Assembly: GCF_000422785.1 (NCBI RefSeq)
Contig: NZ_AUGS01000010.1
Span: 1-64,000, forward strand
Length of the DNA: 64,000 bases
Direction of reading: 5' to 3'
Source of the DNA: Pseudovibrio exalbescens DSM 16456
Lineage (GTDB): Bacteria > Pseudomonadota > Alphaproteobacteria > Rhizobiales > Stappiaceae
Shown here: piece by piece, positions 1-8,738 of the stretch
How the letters are laid out: the number at the start of each line of letters is the position of its first letter
Numbering within the stretch: the first letter of the stretch is position 1
Notes under the pieces: generated by a model
Databases searched by the model: none
Told to the model about the DNA's origin: nothing
The model's input: the letters and a program-made list of their open reading frames with translations, nothing else
Program-made: the position numbers and the translations under genes

Positions 1-620
1 GTTTCGGCCAGCGCCTTGATCATGATCAGGCTTGATGTTGCACCGGCGTCCTGGTGGCCGATGGAGCGTTCGCCCAGATAAGAGGCGCGGCCCTTGCGCG
101 CCTGCATGGGAATGGTGCCCTTGGCCGCTTCTTCGCCCGCAGCCACCATCTTGTCGAGGGCGGTGGGCAGATCGCTGCCAGCCTCTTTGGCGTCGTTGGC
201 GGCTTTCATGACCGGCCACCACACGTCGCACATGGTCTTGTCGCCGGGCTCGGCCTTGCCGCGCATGACAACGCCGGCCGTGCCGTCTTCCAGCATCTTG
301 ATCAGTTCAGCCAGGTCCAGCTCTTCCTTGGTGGCGGTGGAGGTGGCAGCGCGGATGAAGAAGGTGCCATAAAGCGGGCCGGAGGCCCCGCCGATGGAGG
401 ACATCAAGGTCATGCCAACGCCCTTCATGATGCCGCCAATGGGCTGGGCCTCAAACGTCGGCAGCTTTTCCATGACCTTGGCAAAGCCGCGGTTCATGTT
501 CAGGCCATGGTCGGCATCGCCAATCTCACGGTCCAGATCGGTCAGGTAGTCCTGCTGCGCGGCGAACTCGGCCGCGCATGCCTTCAACCAACCGAGAATG
601 TGGTCTTTTGTGACTGTCAT
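1..620 (-). CDS. dhaL: Dihydroxyacetone kinase ADP-binding subunit DhaL (3' end cut by window edge)
   Basis: DhaL carries the nucleotide that phosphorylates dihydroxyacetone bound to DhaK; in the PTS-dependent type the bound ADP is recharged by DhaM. The visible 206 residues follow E. coli DhaL almost throughout. The LDREIGDADHGLNMNRG motif places the three Mg-binding aspartates at positions 30, 35 and 37, and the SSIGGASGPLYGTFF and QARKGRASYLGERSIGHQD motifs are present. Only a few C-terminal residues seem to be missing. The ATG at 620 has an AGGA-type ribosome site and lies 24 bases after the dhaK stop, so the two are co-transcribed. The E. coli-like sequence suggests the PTS type; a dhaM gene would lie beyond the window and is not visible. 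Confidence 0.95.
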   Translation of the reverse strand, partial: MTVTKDHILGWLKACAAEFAAQQDYLTDLDREIGDADHGLNMNRGFAKVMEKLPTFEAQPIGGIMKGVGMTLMSSIGGASGPLYGTFFIRAATSTATKEELDLAELIKMLEDGTAGVVMRGKAEPGDKTMCDVWWPVMKAANDAKEAGSDLPTALDKMVAAGEEAAKGTIPMQARKGRASYLGERSIGHQDAGATSSLIMIKALAE

Positions 621-644
621 CTTGGTCTTGTTCCTTGTGTGCTC

Positions 645-1709
645 TTACTTGCCCCAGCGCAGCGACGGCGCCGCCACAGGTGCATCCCACAGGGCGAGCG
701 TGTCCGCATCCGCCTTCAGCAGGGTGATGGAGAAGCCTTCCATGTTCAATGACGTGCAGTAGTTGCCCACCAGCGACCGGGCAACCTTGAAGCCAGCCGC
801 TTCCAGCCCCTTGTGGGTTTCACGATAAGCGCCGAACAGTTCCGATTCCGGTGTGGCGCCCATGCCGTTGACCAGAACGATGAGCTCATCGCCGGCGGCA
901 AAGTCCTCAACGGTGCTTTGTTCTTCGATCCAACTGCCGTCTTCCCGGTTCCAGCTGCGCACGGTGCGGGTGTAGCCGGTGTTGGCCAGAAGTTCCTTCA
1001 GCATGTCGGCGACAACACTTTGAACATCGGTGTAAGGGCGGCGTTCAATACCCGGCTCGCCGTGAATGCCGACGCCAAACTCCATTTCGCCATCTGCCAG
1101 ATCGAACGAGGGCTTGCCGGCGGCCGGCACCACGCAGGCGTCCAGCGCGATGCCGAACGAGCGCGAGCGGTTGTTGAGCGCGCGGCCCAAGGCTTCAATG
1201 GCGGCCAGATCGTCACCGCGCTCGGCAGCTGCGCCGAGGAGCTTTTCAATCAGAACCGTGGCGCCCACGCCGCGGCGGCCTGCCGTGTACAGGCTGTCCT
1301 TGACGGCGACATCATCATCAATGGTGATGGAGCCAACCGGAATGTCGTCAAAATGCAGCAGTTCAACGGCGGATTCAAAGTTGAGCACATCGCCGGTGTA
1401 GTTCTTGATGATGAGCAGGACGCCCTTGTCGGACTTGACGGTCTTGCCACACTCATACATCTGATCGGGGGTCGGGGAGCTGAAGACCTGCCCCGGACAG
1501 GCGGCGGTGAGCATGCCTTCGCCGATGAAACCGGCATGCATGGGTTCATGGCCGGAGCCGCCACCGGAAACCAGAGCGACCTTGTCGCCGGCGGTCTCGC
1601 GCCAGACATAATATGGCTCGGTGCACAGATTGAGCTGCGGATGAGCCAGTACCAGCCCTTCCATCTGTTCCTTGACCACATCCTCGACCTTGTTGATCAG
1701 TTTCTTCAT
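645..1709 (-). CDS. dhaK: Dihydroxyacetone kinase substrate-binding subunit DhaK
   Basis: DhaK binds dihydroxyacetone covalently and, with DhaL, makes dihydroxyacetone phosphate for glycolysis. The 354-residue protein has the GGGSGHEPMHAGF motif (His54 near the substrate), NYTGDVLNFE (Asp107) and GVGIHGEPGIERR, whose His216 corresponds to the hemiaminal-forming histidine of E. coli DhaK (His218). An upstream in-frame start at 1781 would add 24 residues unlike the family. The ATG at 1709 is preferred because GGGAG precedes it and the protein then begins MKKLINKVEDVV as in relatives. First gene of the dhaKL operon. Confidence 0.95.
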   Translation of the reverse strand: MKKLINKVEDVVKEQMEGLVLAHPQLNLCTEPYYVWRETAGDKVALVSGGGSGHEPMHAGFIGEGMLTAACPGQVFSSPTPDQMYECGKTVKSDKGVLLIIKNYTGDVLNFESAVELLHFDDIPVGSITIDDDVAVKDSLYTAGRRGVGATVLIEKLLGAAAERGDDLAAIEALGRALNNRSRSFGIALDACVVPAAGKPSFDLADGEMEFGVGIHGEPGIERRPYTDVQSVVADMLKELLANTGYTRTVRSWNREDGSWIEEQSTVEDFAAGDELIVLVNGMGATPESELFGAYRETHKGLEAAGFKVARSLVGNYCTSLNMEGFSITLLKADADTLALWDAPVAAPSLRWGK

Positions 1710-2251
1710 CGCGATCACACTCCCTATACGCACCGCGGACACCTTGAATGGGTCGGCCAATTTGCCTGCATCTGCGGACACAGGTCACCCAAACCCGAAT
1801 TTCTTGCCATTCCTTCCTAGCACACCTGCCCAATCACGCTCACATCCGGATTACTACCTGATATACGAAAACCGCAATGGTCGGCTTTGAAGCTTTTATA
1901 AAAGGCGCTCCGGAAGGGCTGGTACGTCAGATGATGCACGTTCTCGGCGCACAGCGGTTACGACTCAGCATCGTCGTTATTCGGAACAGCAGCCATGAAA
2001 ACAAAAAAGGCATAGCTGACACGAAGAAGATAGGGAGCAGCCCAAAGGGTGTGGCTTGCGTGAGCACGATTCATCTGTGCCTGCGACATTGTGGACAGAA
2101 AGATTTGTGAAGAGAGCAAGAAACGGGCGATTGCGACTGTCTGAGCGGAAGAAATTTGCGCCAAATAGAAACCCTGAGAAATAACTGGAATTTTCGTGTC
2201 AATACGAGCCAAATAGGTATTAGTACATGGCCAAATTTAGATATATTTGAG
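1710..2251. other. Intergenic region between dhaK and the tna operon
   Basis: About 540 bases that must hold the dhaK promoter (minus strand) and upstream tna control sequences. An 84-codon reading frame on the minus strand (1958-2212) starts with TTG, lacks a convincing ribosome site and resembles nothing I know, so I do not call it a gene. No strong hairpin or operator was recognised here. Confidence 0.5.
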
Positions 2252-2280
2252 TTGACTTGAGGCGCCTTTACTTATTCAAT
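2252..2280 (+). promoter_or_regulatory. Candidate promoter of the tna operon
   Basis: TTGACT (2252-2257) and TTCAAT (2275-2280) are separated by 17 bases and end about 54 bases before the leader-peptide start. The -35 is good and the -10 is weak, as expected for a regulated promoter. I saw no clear CRP-type palindrome. Confidence 0.4.
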
Positions 2281-2333
2281 GAACTCATCTGCTGTCGCTG
2301 GGGCATCCTAGCGTAAGAGGTGAGGAGCAGGTC

Positions 2334-2438
2334 ATGAAGCTGAGCGAACTATTTGCTCAAAACCATATTAATGTGTACATGGCATGGTACACGCGAGATA
2401 TTCGTCTCGCCTATGACTTTCCTGATTCAGCTGCCTGA
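2334..2438 (+). CDS. tnaC: TnaC-type tryptophan-sensing leader peptide (34 residues)
   Basis: This small gene has a strong ribosome site (GAGGAG, about 6 bases upstream) and ends 256 bases before the tnaA start. In E. coli, TnaC stalls its own ribosome when tryptophan is bound, which blocks Rho and lets transcription continue into tnaA. That requires Trp12, Asp16 and Pro24. Here Trp18, Asp22 and Pro30 have exactly the same spacing (Trp +4 Asp, +8 Pro), inside AWYTRDIRLAYDFP. Pro30 is followed by four residues (DSAA) and a UGA stop, whereas the E. coli peptide stops directly after its proline. There is only one Trp codon. The spacing, position and ribosome site together make the call strong, although it rests on pattern rather than overall similarity. 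Confidence 0.85.
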   Translation: MKLSELFAQNHINVYMAWYTRDIRLAYDFPDSAA

Positions 2439-2450
2439 CATTTGAGGCAG
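2431..2450 (+). promoter_or_regulatory. Hairpin across the tnaC stop codon
   Basis: CTGCCT (2431-2436) and AGGCAG (2445-2450) form a 6-bp stem whose left arm covers the last sense codons and the first base of the UGA stop of the leader peptide. A ribosome stalled at the stop would keep it open. In E. coli the equivalent segment is the start of the Rho-loading region. No T-run follows, so this is not an intrinsic terminator. Confidence 0.4.
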
Positions 2451-2694
2451 ATCTTCCCGGCTGACAAATTATGAGAGCGTTATACTTGCGAATACTGCGT
2501 TTGTGAGTGCGGGCGAATTGTGTGCCCCACCGAGCTGTTTGCAAGTCGCTGACCGGCAAGATCAGGAAAGGCCTCTTTTTCATTCAACGTTAAAGAGCAG
2601 TTCCTCTTGGGAGGGACAGATCTAAGAGACCCTTGCGTGGCAAGTCCGCAAGTGGCGGATGTCCATGCACATCATCTGTGATGAGGAAAATAAA
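2439..2694 (+). promoter_or_regulatory. tnaC-tnaA spacer, presumed Rho-dependent attenuation region
   Basis: The 256-base untranslated spacer between leader and tnaA is close in length to the E. coli one (about 220 bases), where Rho terminates when the TnaC ribosome releases. It contains small hairpins near the end (for example CTTGC/GCAAG and TCCGC/GCGGA within 2630-2660) and a short T-run at 2575-2580, but no clear intrinsic terminator. Rho dependence is inferred from the E. coli model. Confidence 0.45.
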
Positions 2695-4095
2695 ATGAAG
2701 CGCATTCCTGAGCCATTCCGCATTAAAATGGTTGAGCCCATCAAAATGACCACTCGTGAAGAACGGGTGAAGGCTCTTGAAGAAGCAGGTTACAACCCCT
2801 TCCTGCTGAAAAGTGACGATGTCTACATTGACCTTCTGACAGACTCCGGTACTGGCGCCATGTCCGACTACCAGTGGGCTGGCATGATGATGGGCGATGA
2901 GGCCTATGCAGGTAGCCGCAACTACTTCAACCTGCAAAAGTCTGTTGATCACTTCTTCCGCTACAAGTATGTGGTGCCAACTCACCAGGGTCGTGGTGCA
3001 GAACAGATCCTGTTCCCGGCTTTGATCAATCGTATGCGTGACGTGCGTGGCGGCGACAAGCCGGTGTTCATTTCGAACTTCCACTTTGACACAACTGCTG
3101 CACACGTGGAAATGAACGGTGCAAAGGCCATTAACGTAGTAACGGAAAAGGCTTTTGATACAACAACATACGATGACTGGAAGGGCGACTTCGATCTTCA
3201 GAAGCTTGAAGATGAAATTGCCAAGCATGGTGCGAAGAACGTTGCAGCTATCATCACAACGGTAACCTGTAACTCTTCTGGCGGTCAGCCGATTTCACTC
3301 GCCAACATGCGCGCGGTCTACGAAATCGCTCAGAAGAACGATATCCCTGTCGTTATCGACTCCGCGCGTTACTGCGAAAACGCTTACTTTATCAAGCAGC
3401 GTGAAAAAGGCTACGAAAACCATTCCATCACCGACATCATCCGTGAGATGTACACCTACGGTGACATGCTGACCATGTCCGCGAAAAAGGACCCTCTGGT
3501 CAACATCGGCGGTATGTGCGCAATCCGTGAAAAGGAAGAACTCTTCCGCGCTGTTCGGACGCTTTGCGTACCGATGGAAGGCTTCGTGACCTACGGTGGT
3601 CTTGCGGGTCGTGACATGGAAGCTCTGGCACGCGGCATGCACGAAGGCGCAGATGAAGACTTCCTGCACTATCGTATTTCTCAGGTGAAGTACCTCGGTG
3701 ATCGCCTGATGGAAGGTGGTGTGCCAATCCAGTATCCAACAGGTGGCCACGCCGTGTTCGTGGATGCGCGCAAAATCCTGCCGCATATACCTGGGGATCA
3801 GTTCCCGGCACAGGCATTGTGTAATGCACTGTACCTGGAAGCTGGTGTACGTCCGGTGGAAATCGGTTCGTTCCTGTTGGGTCGTGATCCGGAAACGGGC
3901 AAGCAGAAGGAAGCTCCGCTGGAGCTGGTCCGCCTGACCATCCCGCGTCGTGTCTACACGAACGACCATATGGATTACATCGCGGACGCATTGATCGACG
4001 TTGCGAAGAACGCAGACAAGCTCAAGGGCTTTGAGTTCGAATACGAACCGCCGGTCTTGCGTCACTTCACGGCTCGGTTGAAGCCGATCAAGTAA
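2695..4095 (+). CDS. tnaA: Tryptophanase (tryptophan indole-lyase)
   Basis: TnaA is a PLP enzyme that splits tryptophan into indole, pyruvate and ammonia. The 466-residue protein is the usual length. The PLP lysine is Lys265 in [13 protein letters not shown]. Close relatives include tyrosine phenol-lyase, so the deciding residues matter: Asp132 in FDTTAAH (Thr in the phenol-lyase), Ile in [12 protein letters not shown] where the phenol-lyase has its phenol-binding Arg, and His457 in LRHFTARL (Phe in the phenol-lyase). All three are the tryptophanase form. Some stretches, such as [20 protein letters not shown], look more like the phenol-lyase. The ATG at 2695 with GAGG upstream is preferred over an in-frame start at 2659. 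First structural gene of the operon. Confidence 0.95.
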   Translation: MKRIPEPFRIKMVEPIKMTTREERVKALEEAGYNPFLLKSDDVYIDLLTDSGTGAMSDYQWAGMMMGDEAYAGSRNYFNLQKSVDHFFRYKYVVPTHQGRGAEQILFPALINRMRDVRGGDKPVFISNFHFDTTAAHVEMNGAKAINVVTEKAFDTTTYDDWKGDFDLQKLEDEIAKHGAKNVAAIITTVTCNSSGGQPISLANMRAVYEIAQKNDIPVVIDSARYCENAYFIKQREKGYENHSITDIIREMYTYGDMLTMSAKKDPLVNIGGMCAIREKEELFRAVRTLCVPMEGFVTYGGLAGRDMEALARGMHEGADEDFLHYRISQVKYLGDRLMEGGVPIQYPTGGHAVFVDARKILPHIPGDQFPAQALCNALYLEAGVRPVEIGSFLLGRDPETGKQKEAPLELVRLTIPRRVYTNDHMDYIADALIDVAKNADKLKGFEFEYEPPVLRHFTARLKPIK

Positions 4096-4104
4096 AGCCA
4101 CTTT

Positions 4105-4134
4105 CGGGAGGCGCAGAGGGGTCTGCGCCTCCCG
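4105..4134 (+). promoter_or_regulatory. Intercistronic hairpin between tnaA and the permease
   Basis: A perfect 13-bp stem (arms beginning CGGGAGGCGCAGA at 4105 and TCTGCGCCTCCCG at 4122) closes a GGGG loop. Only three T bases follow, so it is more likely a partial terminator or an mRNA 3'-end protector that lets tnaA exceed the downstream genes than a full stop. Confidence 0.7.
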
Positions 4135-4173
4135 TTTCAATTGCTGTGCATTACTTCATGGGAGAGAAGTAAG

Positions 4174-5445
4174 ATGACAAATATTAGCGAGGCCAAAACG
4201 GAGACGCCGGCCAAGGCAAGCCCATCCTTTATTGGGGGTGCCATGATTATCGCCGGCACGGCTGTGGGGGCAGGCATGTTCTCCGTTCCAACCGTGAGTG
4301 CAGGCATGTGGAGCGTATGGGCAATCTTTGCGCTCGTATTCACATGGTTTTGTATGCTGCACTCCGGATTGATGATCCTGGAAACAAATCTCAACTATCC
4401 CGTCGGCTCAAGCTTTGACACCATGGTGAAAGATACCTTGGGCGGGACATGGAATGTGGTGAACAACCTTTCCGTGGCGTTCGTCGGGTATATCCTCTGT
4501 TACGCCTATATTTCCGGCGGTGGGTCCATTGTGAACCATACGCTTGATGCAACCCTTGGGGTTGCGCCACCTCAGATCATTGCGGGCTTTATCTTTGCCT
4601 TGGGGCTGGGGGCGTTCGTCTGGTACTCTACAAAGGCCGTTGACCGTTTCACCACCATCCTGATTGGCGGTATGGTCATCACCTTCATCATGTCGGTATC
4701 TGGCTACACTTTCGAGATGAAAGCGGAAGTATTCTTCGATACGGGCAATGATCAGAGTGTCCTGAGCTACTTCCCCTTCATGTTTGCGGCGCTGCCATTC
4801 TGTCTTGCGTCTTTCGGCTTCCACCACAACGTGCCAAGCCTGATGAAGTACTACGGCAAGGAACCGCGCAAGATCGTCAAGTCATTGGCGTTGGGTACGG
4901 GGCTGGCATTGTGCCTTTACATCATCTGGCTGTTTGCGACCCTCGGTAACATTCCGCGTCCAGAGTTTGCACAGGTTATTGCAGAGGGCGGTAACATTGG
5001 CGTTCTGGTGAATGCACTGGGTCGGACCGTAGAGAATGTCTCGGCTTCTAACCTCTTGTCTGCGTTCGGTAACATGGCCGTGGCGAGTTCTTTCCTGGGT
5101 GTGGCACTTGGTCTTTTTGACTTCCTGGCCGATTTCTTCCATTTCGACAACAGTCGAATGGGGCGTACAAAAACGGCAGCAGTGACGCTGATTCCGCCGA
5201 TTATTGGCGGGCTGTTCTTCCCGGATGGGTTCATCATCGCGATCGGTTTTGCAGGTCTTGCTGCAACGATCTGGGCCGCTATCGTGCCTGCGCTGATGGT
5301 GAAAGCCAGCCGTGAGAAGTTTGGCAACAAGCAGTTCCGCGTCTGGGGAGGCACGACACTTGTGTATGTGATTATTGCCTTCGGTGTTCTGGTTGCTGCA
5401 AGCCACATTCTTGGAATGATGAACATGCTTCCGGTCTATCCGTAA
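4174..5445 (+). CDS. tnaB: Tryptophan permease, TnaB/Mtr family
   Basis: This is an inner-membrane amino acid:proton symporter of the aromatic amino acid (HAAAP) family that would import tryptophan for TnaA. The 423 residues follow E. coli TnaB closely: an N-terminal [14 protein letters not shown] motif, [46 protein letters not shown], and [14 protein letters not shown]. About 11 membrane segments can be traced. The ATG at 4174 with GGGAGA upstream was chosen over an in-frame TTG at 4141. The position directly after tnaA matches the classic tna operon and supports tryptophan over tyrosine as substrate. Confidence 0.9.
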   Translation: MTNISEAKTETPAKASPSFIGGAMIIAGTAVGAGMFSVPTVSAGMWSVWAIFALVFTWFCMLHSGLMILETNLNYPVGSSFDTMVKDTLGGTWNVVNNLSVAFVGYILCYAYISGGGSIVNHTLDATLGVAPPQIIAGFIFALGLGAFVWYSTKAVDRFTTILIGGMVITFIMSVSGYTFEMKAEVFFDTGNDQSVLSYFPFMFAALPFCLASFGFHHNVPSLMKYYGKEPRKIVKSLALGTGLALCLYIIWLFATLGNIPRPEFAQVIAEGGNIGVLVNALGRTVENVSASNLLSAFGNMAVASSFLGVALGLFDFLADFFHFDNSRMGRTKTAAVTLIPPIIGGLFFPDGFIIAIGFAGLAATIWAAIVPALMVKASREKFGNKQFRVWGGTTLVYVIIAFGVLVAASHILGMMNMLPVYP

Positions 5446-5479
5446 GCAAGCCCGTTGGCACGATAACGAGAGGTGTAAT

Positions 5480-6349
5480 GTGCAAGGTGTCCTGTCTATC
5501 CAATCCCACGTGACATTCGGTCATGCCGGCAACAGCTGTGCCGTATTTCCGATGCAGAGAATGGGGCTGGAGGTCTGGCCAATCCACACAGTACACTTCT
5601 CCAACCATACCCAATACCCGCAAGGGTGGCGGGGACGGCCGATGCCAACTGATCAGATTGCAGAGGTTTTCGAAGGACTTGTCGGGCTTGGCGTCCTGTC
5701 GGATATCTCTGCGATCGTTACCGGTTATATCGGCGATGCCAGCCAGTGTGACGTGATTGCCGATATCGTGTCCCGGGTTAAGGCAGAAAACCCTAATTGT
5801 CTCTATTTGTGCGACCCGGTCATGGGGGCGCCGGACAAAGGCTGCATTGTCAGTGATGGGGTCGCCGAAAGTCTGATTCATAAATTGATGCCTCTCGCCG
5901 ATATTCTGGTACCCAACCAGTTCGAGCTGTCGCAGTTTGCCGGCAAGCACATCGCGTCCTTGTCTGACGCGGTGGATGCCTGTCAGGTTGCGCGTGAGCT
6001 TGGGCCGGATATCGTTTTGGCGAAGCATCTTCACAGCGTGTCGGATGACTGCTTTTCCATGGTCCTTGCGACTTCGGAAGGCCCTTATCTGGCGCAACGG
6101 CCGCATCTGGTTTTCGACCGCCAACCTGTTGGTGTCGGGGATCTGATATCAGCGGTTTTCCTGGCCGGCCTGCTCTCCGGCCACAGCCCTGTGGCTGCTT
6201 TCGAGCATACCCATAACGCCGTGTATGGCGTCCTACAAAAAACCAAGGCACTGGGTGAATGGGAGCTCCAAACGATCACTGCGCAAAGCGAGTTCGACAA
6301 TCCAAGCAACCAGTTCCGTGCAAAAAGTATTGAGGAGATAACAATATGA
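5480..6349 (+). CDS. pdxY: Pyridoxal kinase PdxY
   Basis: PdxY phosphorylates pyridoxal to pyridoxal 5'-phosphate, the cofactor of tryptophanase. The 289-residue protein matches the family: [13 protein letters not shown] at the N-terminus, [27 protein letters not shown], and the nucleotide-site [15 protein letters not shown] near residue 220. It starts with GTG behind GAGAGG and ends with an ATGA overlap (stop 6347-6349 inside the ridA start 6346-6348), so the two are translationally coupled. A cofactor kinase in the tryptophanase operon is unusual and suggests dedicated PLP supply. Confidence 0.92.
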   Translation: MQGVLSIQSHVTFGHAGNSCAVFPMQRMGLEVWPIHTVHFSNHTQYPQGWRGRPMPTDQIAEVFEGLVGLGVLSDISAIVTGYIGDASQCDVIADIVSRVKAENPNCLYLCDPVMGAPDKGCIVSDGVAESLIHKLMPLADILVPNQFELSQFAGKHIASLSDAVDACQVARELGPDIVLAKHLHSVSDDCFSMVLATSEGPYLAQRPHLVFDRQPVGVGDLISAVFLAGLLSGHSPVAAFEHTHNAVYGVLQKTKALGEWELQTITAQSEFDNPSNQFRAKSIEEITI

Positions 6350-6732
6350 CTGCAATCGCAACAAAAGACGCTCCAGCGGCAATCGGTCCTTACGTTCAGG
6401 GCGTAACTCTGGGCGAAATGGTAATTACGTCTGGTCAGCTGCCAATCAACCCTGAAACTGGCGAAATGCCGGAGTCCGTTGAAGAGCAGACCCTTCAGTC
6501 GCTGAAAAACGCTCTTGCCATCCTCATGGAAGCTGGCTTGTCCGCTCGCGACATCATGAAAACGACCGTTTTCGTGAAGGACCTGAACGACTTTGCCAAG
6601 GTCAACGAAGTTTACGGCAAGTTCTTTGACGACAACGAAGCGCCATATCCGGCACGTTCGTGCGTTGAAGTTGCTCGTCTGCCAAAGGACGCAAAGGTGG
6701 AAATCGAAGTACTGGCGTTCCCACGTCGCTAA
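6346..6732 (+). CDS. ridA: Reactive intermediate/imine deaminase RidA
   Basis: RidA-family enzymes hydrolyse reactive enamines and imines, mainly 2-aminoacrylate, to ketoacids and ammonia. The 128 residues have the family core [21 protein letters not shown] and the catalytic Arg104 in [21 protein letters not shown] (Arg105 in E. coli RidA). Tryptophanase passes through an enzyme-bound aminoacrylate, so a RidA at the end of this operon makes chemical sense: it would clear released intermediate before it damages PLP enzymes. The gene overlaps pdxY by four bases and is followed by a terminator. Confidence 0.92.
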   Translation: MTAIATKDAPAAIGPYVQGVTLGEMVITSGQLPINPETGEMPESVEEQTLQSLKNALAILMEAGLSARDIMKTTVFVKDLNDFAKVNEVYGKFFDDNEAPYPARSCVEVARLPKDAKVEIEVLAFPRR

Positions 6733-6812
6733 GGCTTCGATGCCGCTCGAGAGGTCACATGTGCCATCATAGCCCGTCTGTGGTGGCGCACGGCAGTGTG
6801 ACCTTCATCGAT

Positions 6813-6844
6813 GTCTCCGCCAGGACGCTGGCGGAGACTTTTTT
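6813..6844 (+). terminator. Intrinsic terminator of the tna operon
   Basis: An 11-bp perfect stem (GTCTCCGCCAG / CTGGCGGAGAC) with a GACG loop is followed by six T bases. It lies 80 bases after ridA and just before the convergent nanA stop. Confidence 0.9.
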
Positions 6845-6850
6845 ATGCGT

Positions 6851-7750
6851 TCAGCGGGGCAGCCATTGCTGGAAACCGGGTCGGTTGATGGCAGTTTCAA
6901 TGATGGCCTTTGGGTTCGCGCCACGCAACAGAAACGGCGCTCTGGCCGGGCCGCAGTCCACGCCAAGTGCCTGTAGCGTCGCCTTGCAACCCGGAATCAC
7001 TCCGGTCTTGAGTATGTCGTTCACATAGGCTTGCGATATGCCCTGCAATTCCCGCAGGGTTTCCATTTCTCCGAGCTCCACCGCTTTGAACAGAGCGGTG
7101 TATAGATTGCCGAGAATATTGTAGGTGGTGCCGATGCCGCCATCCACACCAAGAGCCGCTGCTCCGCCAATGATTTCGTCAAAGCCGAAGAAGTAGGTTG
7201 CATCCGGTCGTACGCTTTGGATCTGAGAGAGCGCGAACATGTCCGAACTGGTGAATTTCAGGCCAGCTACATTTGGAAGATCCAGCAGTTTGGCAATTTG
7301 GTCCGCAGGTGTAGGGCGGCCGGTACGGATCGGAACCTCGTAGACGATCAATGGAAGATCGGTTGCCGCGGCGAGGACGCGATAGTATTCGAAGATCTCT
7401 TCCTGTGAGAACGGGTAGGCATGAGGCGGAAGCGCTGAAAGCCCGTCATAACCCAGTTCCTGTGCCCGTTCGGCCAGAGCGATGGATTCGCGCAGGCTCG
7501 GTTGGCCGACATGCGCGATGAGCTGTTTGCCGCTGCCGCGGGCTTTGTCTCGAACAACTTCCTGTTGACGGGCCAGTTCCTCAACATTCATCAGGCCGCC
7601 TTCACCGCTGCTTCCGCCCACATAGAGCCCGGTTACATTCTGCTTGAGTACATACTCAAGGATGTTTTCCTGCCTTTTTGCGTCAAATTCCCCCTGATCG
7701 CTAAAGCCGGTCAGTAGGGCCACGTGCATGCCCGCGAGTTTTTTTGTCAT
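6851..7750 (-). CDS. nanA: N-acetylneuraminate lyase
   Basis: NanA splits N-acetylneuraminate into pyruvate and N-acetylmannosamine, the first step of sialic acid catabolism. It is a class I (Schiff base) aldolase of the DHDPS superfamily, 299 residues. Counting from the ATG at 7750, Lys165 (GLKFTSSD) and Tyr137 (VYEVP) fall at the same numbers as in E. coli NanA, and GGSSGE (45-50), HVGQPS and DGGIGTTYN are present. The last motif separates NanA from dihydrodipicolinate synthase. It is divergent from nanR and the transport/catabolic operon. Confidence 0.9.
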   Translation of the reverse strand: MTKKLAGMHVALLTGFSDQGEFDAKRQENILEYVLKQNVTGLYVGGSSGEGGLMNVEELARQQEVVRDKARGSGKQLIAHVGQPSLRESIALAERAQELGYDGLSALPPHAYPFSQEEIFEYYRVLAAATDLPLIVYEVPIRTGRPTPADQIAKLLDLPNVAGLKFTSSDMFALSQIQSVRPDATYFFGFDEIIGGAAALGVDGGIGTTYNILGNLYTALFKAVELGEMETLRELQGISQAYVNDILKTGVIPGCKATLQALGVDCGPARAPFLLRGANPKAIIETAINRPGFQQWLPR

Positions 7751-7863
7751 TCCATTTCCACCCAAGATTGTTTAACCGGTGCTCCGGTTATCCTAATTCT
7801 CGTCCAATATAAGACCAAAAATAAACATATCGCAACTTTGGTTTGACAAAAAATAATAGATGT

Positions 7864-7877
7864 AATACCAAAATACC
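7864..7877. promoter_or_regulatory. Candidate NanR operator
   Basis: Two AATACC units (7864-7869 and 7872-7877) lie eight bases apart. On the other strand they read as tandem GGTAT repeats. E. coli NanR binds tandem GGTATA repeats with 8-9 base periodicity. The site sits between the divergent nanA and nanR genes, downstream of a TTGACA element at 7843-7848. Confidence 0.5.
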
Positions 7878-7944
7878 TAATTCGGATGGTGAACTCCTGA
7901 ATCGCAGGGGCTATAACCAGATCACAACAACTCGGGAGGGTCCT

Positions 7945-8703
7945 GTGAGTGATCAAGCTGAAAAAGTAATAGGTAAAGACGAAGGGGTTCGTGCGTCCGA
8001 AGCCATGGCCAGAATGTTGATCCATGAGATCAAGCTGGGAGCGCTCAGTGTGGGCGATCCATTGCCGACCGAACGAGAACTATGCGAGCGGTTCAACGCG
8101 TCGCGTCCGACGGTTCGTGAGGCCATCGCGCAAATGCAAATGAGTGGCTACGCCACATCTGGCGGAGGCAAACGCCCAAGGGCTGACAAGCCCACAGTTG
8201 GCAAAATCATCGTTTCCGCCGCCGATCATATTCGCGAAGCATTGGGCGATGCGGAGGGCGGGGCGCAGTTGGAGCAGCTACGCCAGTTTCTGGAATGCGG
8301 TGCCATTCGTGAGGCGACCCGCAAAGCCAACAACATGAGCATCGCCAAGATCAAGCAAGCGCTTGATGCAAATTACGCAGCCATTGGAACCGAAGATTTC
8401 GGCCGGACAGATATCGCCTTCCATCGCAGCATCTTGTCTGTGGTCGGTAACGCGTTGATCCTCGCGCTGCATGACAATTTCGTAGACCTCATGCTGTCGC
8501 ATCGTCCTCAGCATACCGACCAACTGGCCCACGACCAGGTTGTCTACGAAGAACACAGGGAGATGTACGAAGCCATCCTGGCAGGAGACGCCGGCAGGGC
8601 CTCGGACATTTTGGACCGGCATTTGGAGCGGTCCTATCGATCCCGCCTTTCACCACCAAGCAAGGCCATCGTTAAAGGGGCGGACGACGAAACGTCTGGC
8701 TAA
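7945..8703 (+). CDS. nanR: GntR/FadR-family regulator of the sialic acid genes
   Basis: The protein has an N-terminal winged helix (LPTERELCERFNASRPTVREAIAQMQMSGY) and a C-terminal all-helical FCD ligand domain with FHRSILSVVGN and a late HLERSYRSRL helix, which fits the NanR group. 252 residues from the GTG at 7945, which has GGGAGG six bases upstream; the longer in-frame start at 7843 overlaps the putative operator and has no ribosome site. It heads the siaPQM-nanEK-nagBA operon (35-base gap to siaP) and is divergent from nanA. Sialic acid as effector is inferred from context. Confidence 0.85.
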   Translation: MSDQAEKVIGKDEGVRASEAMARMLIHEIKLGALSVGDPLPTERELCERFNASRPTVREAIAQMQMSGYATSGGGKRPRADKPTVGKIIVSAADHIREALGDAEGGAQLEQLRQFLECGAIREATRKANNMSIAKIKQALDANYAAIGTEDFGRTDIAFHRSILSVVGNALILALHDNFVDLMLSHRPQHTDQLAHDQVVYEEHREMYEAILAGDAGRASDILDRHLERSYRSRLSPPSKAIVKGADDETSG

Positions 8704-8738
8704 CGGGGTCCTATCACTTTTCTACAGGGAGGTAGATT

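Noticed and set aside
54-752. Long plus-strand reading frame over dhaL
   Set aside because: It is antisense to a gene that matches DhaL from start to near end; its own product has no known motif and is Gly/His-rich as expected for a shadow frame.
1958-2212. 84-codon minus-strand frame upstream of tnaC
   Set aside because: TTG start, no ribosome site and no recognisable similarity.
2695-4095. Tyrosine phenol-lyase as the identity of this gene
   Set aside because: The deciding residues (Asp132, Ile in VEIG, His457) are of the tryptophanase type, and a TnaC leader and TnaB permease flank it.
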